Positions 16,548 through 25,344 of a DNA stretch of 43,962 nt are shown here, piece by piece. The stretch lies in contig JAJRZC010000049.1 in assembly GCA_024275435.1 (NCBI GenBank), positions 1-43,962 of the forward strand, read 5' to 3'. Origin of the DNA: Alphaproteobacteria bacterium (GTDB lineage: Bacteria > Pseudomonadota > Alphaproteobacteria > Rhizobiales > Hyphomicrobiaceae). Both the position numbers and the translations under genes were made by a program. How positions within the stretch are numbered: the first letter of the stretch is position 1; each line of letters starts with the position of its first letter. The notes beneath the pieces were generated by a model, which was not told the DNA's origin, made no database searches, and saw only the letters and a program-made list of their open reading frames with translations.

Positions 16548-16565
16548 CGGGGTCAGGGGTGAAAA

Positions 16566-17924
16566 ATGGACCGAAGGAAATTATTGGAAAATCCCTTCCG
16601 GCCTGGAGCGGGACACAGACCGCCTGTGCTGGCTGGCAGAGGTCGGGAGCAAGAGCACTTCCGACGATTGCTTCGGGAAGATTTTGCCACCGAGAATCTG
16701 CTGATCACCGGCCTGCGTGGCTTTGGTAAAACTGTCCTACTTGATGATCTCAAAAGAACTGCCCTAGCCGAAGGTTGGGTGTGGGTTGGTAACGATCTAT
16801 CAGAATCCGCCTCCCTTAGTGAAGATCGCCTTGCCCTTCGCATCCTCACGGACCTAGCTCAATCCCTTTCCGAAATACTGGTACAGGGAGCCGACGGTCA
16901 AACAGCAACATCAAAGCACGCCCAAGACGAAGCTAAAGACGATCTCGACCCCACAACATTTGAAGCTTTAAAAACGAAATACGAACGCACCCCTGGTCTA
17001 CCAAGCGACAAATTGAAATCTGTTCTCGGTCGCGTGGGTTCAATCCTGACACGCGCCAAGTTACGCGGCCTCGTGCTCGCCTACGACGAAGCACAATGTT
17101 TGAGCGATCACGCTCAACGCGACGAATTTCCAATGTCAATGCTGGTTGAAACCGTAAGCTCGCTACAAAAGCGCGATGGTGTGACACCGATCCTTTTGGT
17201 CTTGAGTGGTTTGCCTCAAGTGTTTAACGCACTCATCGCTGCACGCACGTACACCGAACGTATGTTCCATGTCATGCAGATGGAACGTCTCAGCCGGCAG
17301 GATACCGCCCAGGCACTTTTCTCGCCCATGAAACCACTTATGCCTCCACTCAATTGTCCACCGGACTTATTCGAAAAGGTCGTGGATCTTAGCGGGGGCT
17401 ATCCTTATCTCATTCAGTTCTTCGGCAAAGAACTCATTGACGGGCTCCTTAAAAATGGCGGCATTCTTCACAAGGACCAATTCCCATCCCCAGATGTCAT
17501 GGATCGGCTGGATGCCGGTTTATTTGCTGCCCGGTGGAACAAAACCACGGATAAACAGCGCCGATTCCTGAAACTGATCGCAAACCGCGGAACAAATCGC
17601 CCCAACGAATTCTCTGCAATTGAAATCGCAGCCCTGAGTAATGGCAGTGGTGAATTTGATAGTTCTCAGGCTAACCAACTCTTATTGGCCCTGTGCGAAC
17701 GCGGACTCATTTATCGCACGCGCCACGGTCGCTACGCCTTCACAGTACCAATGTCCGAAGCAATGATATTAAGGCGTATCCAGGTTGAGCAGGATGTCGA
17801 AAGCAGCTGGGCAACCATCTCGCCCCCGCCCATTCCTATCGCTCCCTTGACACCTGAGGCACCCCCACCACCCAAGACCAAGCAAAAACACAAATCAAAC
17901 GGTCTCCTGGGCTGGTTCAACTAA
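16566..17924 (+). CDS. AAA/STAND-like P-loop ATPase with C-terminal winged helix
   Basis: A 452-residue ORC/STAND-type ATPase. Residues 6-40 hold the region NPFRPGAGHRPPVLAGRGREQ, followed by Walker A GLRGFGKT (49-56), Walker B LVLAYDEAQ (169-177), and a sensor-like strand ILLVLSGLP near 206-214. The region after residue 310 (MDRLDAGLFAARWNKTTDKQ and ERGLIYRTRHGRYAFTVPM) looks like a winged-helix domain. The C-terminus is Pro-rich then Lys-rich (PEAPPPPKTKQKHKS) and ends LLGWFN. The ribosome binding site AGGGGTGA lies six bases before ATG. Such ATP-binding proteins are widespread without a fixed role; DNA binding or protein remodelling are both possible. A likely terminator follows at 18079-18104. 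Confidence 0.8.
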   Translation: MDRRKLLENPFRPGAGHRPPVLAGRGREQEHFRRLLREDFATENLLITGLRGFGKTVLLDDLKRTALAEGWVWVGNDLSESASLSEDRLALRILTDLAQSLSEILVQGADGQTATSKHAQDEAKDDLDPTTFEALKTKYERTPGLPSDKLKSVLGRVGSILTRAKLRGLVLAYDEAQCLSDHAQRDEFPMSMLVETVSSLQKRDGVTPILLVLSGLPQVFNALIAARTYTERMFHVMQMERLSRQDTAQALFSPMKPLMPPLNCPPDLFEKVVDLSGGYPYLIQFFGKELIDGLLKNGGILHKDQFPSPDVMDRLDAGLFAARWNKTTDKQRRFLKLIANRGTNRPNEFSAIEIAALSNGSGEFDSSQANQLLLALCERGLIYRTRHGRYAFTVPMSEAMILRRIQVEQDVESSWATISPPPIPIAPLTPEAPPPPKTKQKHKSNGLLGWFN

Positions 17925-17983
17925 CCTGCAAATTCTATTTGCACATCGTTTCTCAGGCTTTCACACATTTGCAAAACACCCAC

Positions 17984-18046
17984 CTCAAACATCTGTAAAT
18001 CTAGGCAGAGGTTTGAGCTGGGTTCGTGTGCGAAATGCTCCAGCTC
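17984..18046. promoter_or_regulatory. two overlapping, mutually exclusive hairpins
   Basis: Hairpin one pairs CTCAAAC-A-TCTG (17984-17995) with CAGA-G-GTTTGAG (18006-18017), one mismatch, 10-nt loop. Hairpin two pairs GAGCTGG (18015-18021) with CCAGCTC (18040-18046), 18-nt loop. They share bases 18015-18017, so both cannot form fully. The region also has a 12-base repeat, AACCTGCAAATT, at 17923-17934 and 18064-18075. Confidence 0.4.
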
Positions 18047-18078
18047 GTAACAGGCCCCAATCCAACCTGCAAATTTCT

Positions 18079-18104
18079 AAAACCGGGTCAAAACCGCCCG
18101 TTTT
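18079..18104 (+). terminator. probable terminator of ATPase gene
   Basis: AAAACCGGG (18079-18087) pairs with CCCGTTTT (18097-18104) with one bulged C, and the right arm ends in four T's. It is of moderate strength and lies between the ATPase gene and the nadA promoter region. Confidence 0.5.
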
Positions 18105-18160
18105 CTGAGGTTCTCTGGAAATTCTCCTGAAGATCCATTATATTAGCATTAACAAGGAAG

Positions 18161-18175
18161 TACTCTAAGCGAGTA
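18161..18175. promoter_or_regulatory. TACTC-N5-GAGTA dyad upstream of nadA, candidate NadQ operator
   Basis: TACTC (18161-18165) and GAGTA (18171-18175) form a perfect inverted repeat with spacer TAAGC, 180 bp before the nadA start. A -10-like TATATT lies at 18139-18144. Its position before nadABC and the nearby NAD regulator gene make it the best operator candidate, but I cannot recall a NadQ consensus well enough to confirm. Confidence 0.45.
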
Positions 18176-18355
18176 TATATAAGCCAGTGGGCAAATATCG
18201 CTGTTCAATGAACCGCTTCATTCCCGCCATACTGAGCTGCAATCGCTTTGGGTAATACGTAGACTGGCCAGTCCCATGGCCGGCTTTTTCCGGGCCTATC
18301 TTATGCTCAATCTGAGCAAATTGGCTGGGAACAGATTTTTGGAAAGGACAACAAC
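18176..18355 (+). promoter_or_regulatory. long nadA leader with a GC-rich hairpin
   Basis: A 180-nt untranslated stretch before nadA. GGCCGG (18278-18283) pairs with CCGGGCC (18290-18296), one bulged G, with loop CTTTTT. GGCC repeats before it (GGCCAGTCCCATGGCC) allow an alternative fold. It does not match a riboswitch class I know. The ribosome binding site GGAAAGGA precedes ATG by seven bases. Confidence 0.35.
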
Positions 18356-19429
18356 ATGGCCCAGAACACCAGCGAGTGCGCAACCGCATCCAGTGTTGCC
18401 AGAAGCGAAAAGGTTTGGCCAAAGATTGCGCGTCCAGACCTCACCTTCACACCTGAAATCGAAGCTGAGATGAAGCCAATTTATCAACGGGTAAAACATG
18501 TCGTCACCCCCATGGAGTGGCCCCATTACGCTCCTCTCATAAAAGCAATCAACACACTCAAAAAAGAGAGAAACGCCGTCATTCTCGCTCACAATTACAT
18601 GACGCCTGAAATATTTCACGGCGTTGGTGACTTTAAAGGCGACAGTCTGCAACTTGCCCGTGAAGCAGCCAATGTCGACGCCGATGTCATTGTTCAGGCC
18701 GGTGTGCACTTCATGGCCGAAACATCAAAGCTCATGAGCCCCGACAAAACCATTCTGATTCCAGACTTGGAAGCCGGATGCTCTCTTGCGGCCTCTGTTA
18801 CAGCGGCAGACGTAAGAGCCTTGCGAGAAGCTTATCCCGGCGTCCCCATTGTCACTTACGTCAACACCTCAGCCGCCGTAAAAGCCGAATGCGATATCTG
18901 CTGTACGTCTTCCAATGCCGTACAAATCGTTGAAAGCCTCAACGCACCACGCGTCCTGCTGATCCCAGACGAATACCTTGCAAAATACGTCCAGACCAAA
19001 ACGGACGTTGAAATCATAGCTTGGAAAGGACGATGCGAGGTTCATGAACGCTTCACAGCCGAAGAGCTGGAAACTCTGCGCGGCCAGGACCCCGGTGTAA
19101 AAATCATCGCCCATCCTGAGTGCCCACCCGACGTTATCAAGACCGCAGATTTCACAGGCTCCACAGCAGCTATGATCAATTGGGTAAAGGACAACCGCCC
19201 ACCCAAGGTCATTCTCGTAACCGAGTGTTCAATGAGTTCGAACGTGGCAGCTGAAACGCCGGACGTTGAATTCATTCGCCCGTGCAATCTATGTCCACAC
19301 ATGAAGAAGATCTCTTTGGAGAAGATCCTCGACAGCCTTATTGACATGACTTTTGAGGTAACGATCGACCCAGAGGTGGCGCAGCGTGCTCGCCGCTCCG
19401 TTGAACGAATGGTCAACCTTACAAACTGA
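18356..19429 (+). CDS. nadA: quinolinate synthase NadA
   Basis: NadA condenses iminoaspartate with dihydroxyacetone phosphate to quinolinate, using a 4Fe-4S cluster. The 357-residue protein shows the family's blocks: [60 protein letters not shown] and [13 protein letters not shown] (first cluster Cys), [20 protein letters not shown] (second Cys region), [17 protein letters not shown] and [18 protein letters not shown] (third Cys). The N-terminal 25 residues are poorly conserved. It is first in the nadA-nadB-nadC cluster; the gap to nadB is 118 bp, so nadB may have its own promoter. Confidence 0.97.
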   Translation: MAQNTSECATASSVARSEKVWPKIARPDLTFTPEIEAEMKPIYQRVKHVVTPMEWPHYAPLIKAINTLKKERNAVILAHNYMTPEIFHGVGDFKGDSLQLAREAANVDADVIVQAGVHFMAETSKLMSPDKTILIPDLEAGCSLAASVTAADVRALREAYPGVPIVTYVNTSAAVKAECDICCTSSNAVQIVESLNAPRVLLIPDEYLAKYVQTKTDVEIIAWKGRCEVHERFTAEELETLRGQDPGVKIIAHPECPPDVIKTADFTGSTAAMINWVKDNRPPKVILVTECSMSSNVAAETPDVEFIRPCNLCPHMKKISLEKILDSLIDMTFEVTIDPEVAQRARRSVERMVNLTN

Positions 19430-19499
19430 TAGCCAAAGAAAGATTGGAGTGTCGAAAAAAATGGCACCCAATCATCGCATCGGCCCCTCTTGGTTGACA

Positions 19500-19511
19500 C
19501 AATTAAATTGC
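19500..19511. promoter_or_regulatory. CAATTAAATTGC motif between nadA and nadB
   Basis: This 12-base word matches the core of the palindrome at 16258-16272 and is likewise preceded by TTGAC (19494-19498). It lies 36 bp before the nadB start. A -35-like TTGACA is present but no good -10 follows at 16-18 bp. Confidence 0.3.
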
Positions 19512-19547
19512 TGCCCAAAGACTTCACCCCGATGACACGGAGGGGGA

Positions 19548-21260
19548 ATGACAGGTTCAAAAACCACATCACACTCTATCGGGTTCTCAGCTAACTCCGA
19601 TGAGATCAAATCTGGCTCCATCGTAATAGTCGGTGCCGGACTAGCCGGCCTGTTCACAGCCTTAAAACTGGCCCCAACTCCGGTCACCATTGTATCTGCG
19701 GCCAAGCTAGGCAAAGGCGCTGCAAGCGCTTGGGCACAAGGTGGTATCGCCGCAGCCGTGGGCCAAAACGATAGCGTAATCGCACATGCCCATGACACCA
19801 TCGCTGCCGGCGCCGGACTTGTCGACCCGGACATCGCAACAATGGTCGCAAAAGAAGCGCCTGCACGCATCTACGACTTGCTCGACTACGGCGTACCCTT
19901 CGACCAAAAAGATGACGGCCAATTTATTCTTTCGCGTGAAGCTGCTCATTCCCAAAACCGTATCGTTCGGGTTTCAGGCGACAAAGCCGGCGCTGCCATT
20001 ATGCAAACGCTCATTGAGCGCGTTAGAAGGACCCCATCTATCCAGATACTCGAAGGCTTTGAGCTCGAAGATCTGATCCTGACCAACGGCTCCGTTTCCG
20101 GCGTGAAACTGGCACAAGAAACCAGAACCGACACTATCCACTATGAGATTCACCAGGTTTCCGCTCTCGTCTTGGCAACTGGCGGCATTGGCGCGCTCTA
20201 CGCCGTCACAACCAACCCGGCTTATTCACGCGGTACGGCATTGGCCATTGCCGCGCGTGCAGGTGCTGTTATCAGTGATGCTGAGTTCGTCCAGTTTCAC
20301 CCCACAGCGCTTGATTTTGGACAAGACCCCGTACCTTTGGCCACAGAATCTCTCCGCGGTGAAGGAGCGCAACTCATCGACTCAAATGGCGATCCATTCA
20401 TGTCAAAACTTCACCCCGATGGCGACCTGGCCCCACGCGATATCGTAACACGCGGCGTCTTTGCCCAAAATCAAAACGGGCGCGGCGCATTCCTGGACTG
20501 CCGTACCGCCATTGGTGAAAACTTTGCAAATAGCTTCCCCACAGTTTTCAAGTCCTGTGAGAAAGCAGGTTACAATCCGCAGACACAACCCTTACCCGTA
20601 ACCACAGCAGCGCACTACCACATGGGCGGGATCGCCACCGATTTGCGCGCGCGTTCCTCCATACCAGGGCTATGGGCCGTCGGAGAAGTTGCAGCCACAG
20701 GCCTTCACGGTGCCAACCGTCTCGCTTCCAACTCTCTCTTGGAAACCCTGGTCTTTGGTGATCGCGCCGCTCGTGATATCGCAACCCTTTTCGCAAAACC
20801 ATCCGCTGCCTATGACCAGCCCATGGAACACCTGCTGCTGAAACGCGTCTCAAGCCCAAACACAAGACTTGAAGACACACCCGCACGCGAAACCGCGATC
20901 CAGAAAATGCGAAATATCATGTCCCACCATGTCGGTGTCATTCGCAACAAACAGGGCTTGATGAGCGCTCTCCACGACCTGGAGCAGCTTCAAGAAACCT
21001 TCAACAAAGACAAACTCATAACCAACATGGCGCTGGCTGCGCGCTTCGTTGTCGTCGCCTCGCTATACCGAAAAGAAAGCCGCGGAGCACACTTCAGAAG
21101 TGATTTCCCCAAACAAGACAGCACAATTGGCAAACGCTCATTTCTTACTCTTGCAGACGTCGAAACCGTAAGTGCTCTTTATGCTCGCAACAAAATCTGC
21201 CAATCCCCCTCCTGTGACAGCAAAGAAAAAGACAAGCAACTTGCCATCCAGCATGTTTGA
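19548..21260 (+). CDS. nadB: L-aspartate oxidase NadB
   Basis: NadB is a flavoprotein that oxidises L-aspartate to iminoaspartate, the substrate passed to NadA. The 570-residue protein has the FAD-binding GxGxxG region SIVIVGAGLAGLFTALKLAP, the flavin contact KGAASAWAQGGIAAAVG, DAEFVQFHPTALDFG, a substrate-site stretch SLRGEGAQLIDSNGDPF with the conserved Arg, PRDIVTRGVFAQ, and AAHYHMGGIATDL before GLWAVGEVAATGLHGANRLA. The fumarate-reductase-like C-terminal helical domain follows. The start ATG has a very strong ribosome binding site, GGAGGGGG. nadC follows after 51 bp. Confidence 0.96.
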   Translation: MTGSKTTSHSIGFSANSDEIKSGSIVIVGAGLAGLFTALKLAPTPVTIVSAAKLGKGAASAWAQGGIAAAVGQNDSVIAHAHDTIAAGAGLVDPDIATMVAKEAPARIYDLLDYGVPFDQKDDGQFILSREAAHSQNRIVRVSGDKAGAAIMQTLIERVRRTPSIQILEGFELEDLILTNGSVSGVKLAQETRTDTIHYEIHQVSALVLATGGIGALYAVTTNPAYSRGTALAIAARAGAVISDAEFVQFHPTALDFGQDPVPLATESLRGEGAQLIDSNGDPFMSKLHPDGDLAPRDIVTRGVFAQNQNGRGAFLDCRTAIGENFANSFPTVFKSCEKAGYNPQTQPLPVTTAAHYHMGGIATDLRARSSIPGLWAVGEVAATGLHGANRLASNSLLETLVFGDRAARDIATLFAKPSAAYDQPMEHLLLKRVSSPNTRLEDTPARETAIQKMRNIMSHHVGVIRNKQGLMSALHDLEQLQETFNKDKLITNMALAARFVVVASLYRKESRGAHFRSDFPKQDSTIGKRSFLTLADVETVSALYARNKICQSPSCDSKEKDKQLAIQHV

Positions 21261-21311
21261 GTCCTTCGACCTTGAGCTGCGCGTCTTTTTACCGGTGGAC
21301 ACCCATTACCT

Positions 21312-22190
21312 ATGAGTCATTCAAAACAACTGTTCAAACTACCTCAGCACTTAGTAGCCACATCTGTCTCATATGCACTGAACGAAGACCTTGGCCTAAG
21401 CGGCGATATCACAACACTGGCCACCGTTGAAGACTCTGCTCACGCTTGCGCAATGATCGTGGCGCGGCAAGACGGTGTGGTAAGCGGAATGGATCTCGCC
21501 CATGAAGCATTCAAAGTCTTGGACGCGCATTGCATCTTCACTCGGAACTCAAACGATGGCGATAGCGTCAAGAGCGGCATGGCATTGGCACGCATTGAGG
21601 GAAAAGCGCGCGCACTTTTAAGCGGGGAACGTGTCGCGCTAAACTTCATGAGCCACCTCAGCGGCATTGCCACCCTGACAAAGGCTTATGTAGAAAAAGT
21701 CAAAGGCACCAAGGCAAAAATAACCGATACTAGAAAAACGACTCCAGGACTTCGCCCATTCGAAAAATATGCCGTACGTTGCGGAGGCGGTCATAATCAT
21801 CGCTCCGGCCTGTTCGATGCCATGATGATCAAGGATAATCACATTCTAGCTGCCGGAGGCCTCTCACAAGCCATTAGACGTGCACGTTCTTCTGCCGGCC
21901 ATATGGTTCGCATCGAAGTGGAAGTCGATACATTGAGCCAACTCGACGAGGTCTTACGGCATGCAAACCTTGTAGATGCGGTTTTACTCGACAACATGGA
22001 CCTCAAAACCTTGGCTCGTGCGGTCGAGACAGTATCTGGGCAAATAATTTGTGAAGCCTCTGGAGGCGTTTCTCTTGATTCCGTTCAGCAAATCGCACAC
22101 ACAGGTGTTGATATCATATCCATAGGGGCCTTAACACACTCCGCTAACGCCTTGGATCTCGGTTTGGATTTCATCCATAAGGACATCTAA
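21312..22190 (+). CDS. nadC: nicotinate-nucleotide pyrophosphorylase (carboxylating) NadC
   Basis: NadC converts quinolinate and PRPP to nicotinate mononucleotide, completing the de novo route begun by NadB and NadA. The 292-residue protein has the family's N-terminal EDLGLSGDITTLATV, the RALLSGERVALNFMSHLSGI helix, the active-site KITDTRKTTPGLRPFEKYAV with GGGHNHRSGLFDAMMIKDNH, and the C-terminal barrel strands VDAVLLDNMDLKTL, CEASGGVSLDSV and VDIISIGALTHSA. It is last in the cluster and probably cotranscribed with nadB. No clear terminator follows within 180 bp. Confidence 0.97.
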   Translation: MSHSKQLFKLPQHLVATSVSYALNEDLGLSGDITTLATVEDSAHACAMIVARQDGVVSGMDLAHEAFKVLDAHCIFTRNSNDGDSVKSGMALARIEGKARALLSGERVALNFMSHLSGIATLTKAYVEKVKGTKAKITDTRKTTPGLRPFEKYAVRCGGGHNHRSGLFDAMMIKDNHILAAGGLSQAIRRARSSAGHMVRIEVEVDTLSQLDEVLRHANLVDAVLLDNMDLKTLARAVETVSGQIICEASGGVSLDSVQQIAHTGVDIISIGALTHSANALDLGLDFIHKDI

Positions 22191-22377
22191 AAACTGATCT
22201 ATTGCGTCTCTTACGCTCCCATACCAGCATTCACCATCAATTCTTTTTCATTTTGCTGTTTCATCGGCGCAGGAATGGATGGTACTCTCCTTAAAGACAC
22301 TTGAATTGCCACACGAAGAACACCACTATCGTGCCACTATAGGCATCGGCATGAATTTGATCGAATGAGAGATCTAT

Positions 22378-22602
22378 ATGGGCGGCGCGGTATTTTGGAT
22401 TTCCATGTGGGGCTTGGTAGCTATCATAGCTTCCGCGGTCGCTGGCATTTTGGCTGGCGCCAAGAATCGAGATTACTCATTCTGGATGGCTTGGTCATTT
22501 ATCTTTCCACCTATCGTGCTGATTCTTGCCTTGTTACCTCGATTTTCAGGCCCACGCCCCAGGCGCCCAACGCTTGATGAAGATGACAAAAATCTCTACT
22601 GA
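22378..22602 (+). CDS. small two-span membrane protein
   Basis: A 74-residue protein with two hydrophobic segments, WISMWGLVAIIASAVAGILA and SFWMAWSFIFPPIVLILALL, a short hinge (GAKNRDY) and a basic then acidic tail (GPRPRRPTLDEDDKNLY). ATG 22378 is preceded by GAGAGA seven bases upstream. I recognise no family. It faces the ppdK gene tail to tail, 30 bp apart. The tail could sit in the cytoplasm. Confidence 0.7.
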   Translation: MGGAVFWISMWGLVAIIASAVAGILAGAKNRDYSFWMAWSFIFPPIVLILALLPRFSGPRPRRPTLDEDDKNLY

Positions 22603-22632
22603 GGCACTCTTCTCAAAACCGGCAGCTACGAT

Positions 22633-25344
22633 CTATTTTTCCAAAGACCGCAATTGCGCCTGCGCCGCTGCAAGTCGCGCAACCGGCACCCGGAACGGTG
22701 AACACGACACATAGTCAAGGCCCCATTGGTGACACAGCTCAATCGAGCGAGGATCACCGCCATGCTCACCACAGATACCAAGCTTCAAGTCCGGGTTCGC
22801 GCGACGCCCACGCTCGATGGCAATACGGATCAACTCGCCGACACCCGACTCATCCAACGATACAAACGGGTCAACCGCCATAACGCCCTCTCGAATATAG
22901 GCTTCCAAAATCATTGCCGCATCATCACGTGACAACCCCAGGCAGGTTTGCGTTAAATCGTTTGTACCAAATGAAAAGAACGAAGCTCCATCCTCCCCAG
23001 CAGCAAGTTCCTCGGCCAGTAACGCGGCGCGGGGCAACTCAACCATCGTACCGATTTCATAATCAATCTTTTCGCCCAGGTTCTTTTCGATTCGCTTCGC
23101 CACACGTCGTATTTCGCCGGCAAGTAAATCAAATTCCTTGCGATAAGCTACGAGCGGAATCATCACCTCAAGCTTCACCCGCTCGCCGGTCTTTTTATAA
23201 ACCGCAACCGCCGCCTCAAACATCGCCTGCGCCTGCATTTGAACGATTTCCGGATACAGCACACCAAGGCGGCACCCGCGAAATCCAAGCATCGGGTTAA
23301 ACTCTTTAAGCTCTGAAATCCGTGCCCTCAGCTTTTCTCCTGAGACCCCAAGCTCGCGGGCGACAGCCTGCACATCGCGATCCTCATGAGGAAGAAATTC
23401 ATGTAAAGGGGGATCGAGAAGCCGGATTGTAACTGGAAACCCAGCCATAACCTCAAACAACGACTGGAAATCAGAACGCTGCATTGGAAGTGCCTTTTGC
23501 AACGCGCGGCGGCGACCCTCACTATCCTCGGCAAGAATCATCTCGCGCATGGCAACAATCCGCACTTCATCAAAAAACATATGTTCTGTGCGTGAAAGAC
23601 CGATACCTTGCGCACCAAACTCGTGGGCCTGACGAACATCGCGTACAATATCAGCATTGGCCCGTACATCCAGTTTCCGGAAATCATCCGCCCAACTCAT
23701 CAAGGTTCCAAATGATCCCGTGAGTTCCGCAGGCCGCATCCGCACCGAACCTTGGAAAACACGCCCGGTGGCCCCATCAATGGTAACAACGTCACCTTTT
23801 CTCAAAATCAGTGAACCCGCTCTGAGCGTGCCTGCATCAATATCAACACGCATCGCACCAGCACCCGTCACACACGGCCGCCCCATGCCCCGCGCCACAA
23901 CCGCCGCATGAGAAGTCATGCCACCACGAGCCGTCAAGATCCCCACCGCCGCCAACATCCCGTGAATATCTTCCGGACTGGTTTCCTTGCGAACCAAGAT
24001 GACATCCTCACCTTCGCTCGCCATCTCTTCGGCTTCTTCAGAAGTAAAGACAATCCTTCCCGAGGCCGCTCCTGGAGAAGCGGGAAGTCCCGTTGTAATG
24101 ACTTTCTTATTGCGAACACTGGGGTCAATGGTCGGGTGCAACAGTTGATCGAGCGCCTGGGGATCAATTCTTAAGACGGCTTCTTCGCGTGTAATCACGC
24201 CTTCAAGAGCAAGATCAACAGCAATCTTAATCCCTGCCGTGGTCGTACGCTTCCCAGCACGGGTTTGAAGCATCCAAAGCTTACCACTCTCAATGGTGAA
24301 CTCGACGTCTTGCATATCCCCATAGTGACGCTCAAGCTTTTCGAGCACCTGTCCAAGCAACTCAAACGTCTTTGGCATCAAGACTTCAAGTGAGAGAACC
24401 GAACCGCCGGGTTTATGACCCGCACTTCGCAACAAGGGCTGAGGTGTTCGAACCCCTGCAACCACATCTTCTCCCTGGGCATTACGCAGGTATTCTCCAA
24501 AAAGCTCTTTCTCACCTGTCGAAGGGTTTCGGGTAAATGCCACGCCGGTAGCAGACGTATCGCCCATATTTCCAAACACCATTGCTTGGATATTTACAGC
24601 CGTACCCCACGAGTCGGGAATGTCATGGATCAGGCGATAGGTACGCGCACGTGCATTCTGCCACGAACCAAAAACAGCGCTGATAGCCCCCCACAACTGC
24701 TCAGATGTATCTTGAGGAAACGACTCCCCGGCATTGTCAAAAACCGCCTTCTTGAACGAGGAGATAACGCTGCGCCAATGATCGGCTGTTAAATCCGTAT
24801 CCTGCGACATCGCATTGAGGTTCTTGTAGTTTTCAAGGATATCCTCAAAGACCCCGTGATCGACCCCCAAAACCACATCCGCGTACATCTGAATAAAGCG
24901 CCGATAGCAGTCATAGGCAAAACGCTCATCACCTGCGCGAACGGCAAGTCCTTCTACGGTTTCATCATTCAAACCCAGGTTTAAGATGGTATCCATCATA
25001 CCGGGCATCGAAGCCCGTGATCCTGAGCGAACCGAAACCAGCAAAGGATTCTTTAAGTCACCAAATCCCATCCCCGTAAGATCGCCCACAACCTTGAGTG
25101 CCTCAGCCACCTGAGGCTTCAAATTGGATGGAAGTTTCTGGTTATTTTCATTGTAAGCGTGGCAAACCTCGGTTGTAATCGTAAACCCTGGAGGGACCGG
25201 CAAACCCAAATTCGCCATTTCCGCCAGGTTTGCTCCTTTACCGCCCAGCAAAGCGGCCTGTTTCGCCCCACCTTCACTACAGCCAGGCCCAAACACATAG
25301 ACCCATTTTTCCAAGGCCTTTTGTGTTGACGTATCTACCGTCAT
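22633..25344 (-). CDS. ppdK: pyruvate, phosphate dikinase
   Basis: This enzyme interconverts pyruvate, ATP and phosphate with phosphoenolpyruvate, AMP and pyrophosphate, through a phospho-histidine. The 903-residue protein has the usual three parts: an N-terminal ATP-grasp (GGKGANLAEMANLGLPVPPG and VSVRSGSRASMPGMMDTILN), the swivelling domain with GGMTSHAAVVARGMGRPCVT (the active-site His in TSHA), and the C-terminal PEP barrel (GIGLSRTEHMFF, GFRGCRLGVLYPEI, FSFGTNDLTQ, GICGEHGGDPRSIE and VSCSPFRVPVARLAAAQA). GGAGC precedes the start. It is monocistronic by spacing, with a 485-bp gap to the divergent peptidase. Confidence 0.98.
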   Translation of the reverse strand: MTVDTSTQKALEKWVYVFGPGCSEGGAKQAALLGGKGANLAEMANLGLPVPPGFTITTEVCHAYNENNQKLPSNLKPQVAEALKVVGDLTGMGFGDLKNPLLVSVRSGSRASMPGMMDTILNLGLNDETVEGLAVRAGDERFAYDCYRRFIQMYADVVLGVDHGVFEDILENYKNLNAMSQDTDLTADHWRSVISSFKKAVFDNAGESFPQDTSEQLWGAISAVFGSWQNARARTYRLIHDIPDSWGTAVNIQAMVFGNMGDTSATGVAFTRNPSTGEKELFGEYLRNAQGEDVVAGVRTPQPLLRSAGHKPGGSVLSLEVLMPKTFELLGQVLEKLERHYGDMQDVEFTIESGKLWMLQTRAGKRTTTAGIKIAVDLALEGVITREEAVLRIDPQALDQLLHPTIDPSVRNKKVITTGLPASPGAASGRIVFTSEEAEEMASEGEDVILVRKETSPEDIHGMLAAVGILTARGGMTSHAAVVARGMGRPCVTGAGAMRVDIDAGTLRAGSLILRKGDVVTIDGATGRVFQGSVRMRPAELTGSFGTLMSWADDFRKLDVRANADIVRDVRQAHEFGAQGIGLSRTEHMFFDEVRIVAMREMILAEDSEGRRRALQKALPMQRSDFQSLFEVMAGFPVTIRLLDPPLHEFLPHEDRDVQAVARELGVSGEKLRARISELKEFNPMLGFRGCRLGVLYPEIVQMQAQAMFEAAVAVYKKTGERVKLEVMIPLVAYRKEFDLLAGEIRRVAKRIEKNLGEKIDYEIGTMVELPRAALLAEELAAGEDGASFFSFGTNDLTQTCLGLSRDDAAMILEAYIREGVMAVDPFVSLDESGVGELIRIAIERGRRANPDLKLGICGEHGGDPRSIELCHQWGLDYVSCSPFRVPVARLAAAQAQLRSLEK

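Noticed and set aside
18180-18355. NAD-sensing riboswitch in the nadA leader
   Set aside because: I could not match the leader to any riboswitch class; only an ordinary GC-rich hairpin is clear.
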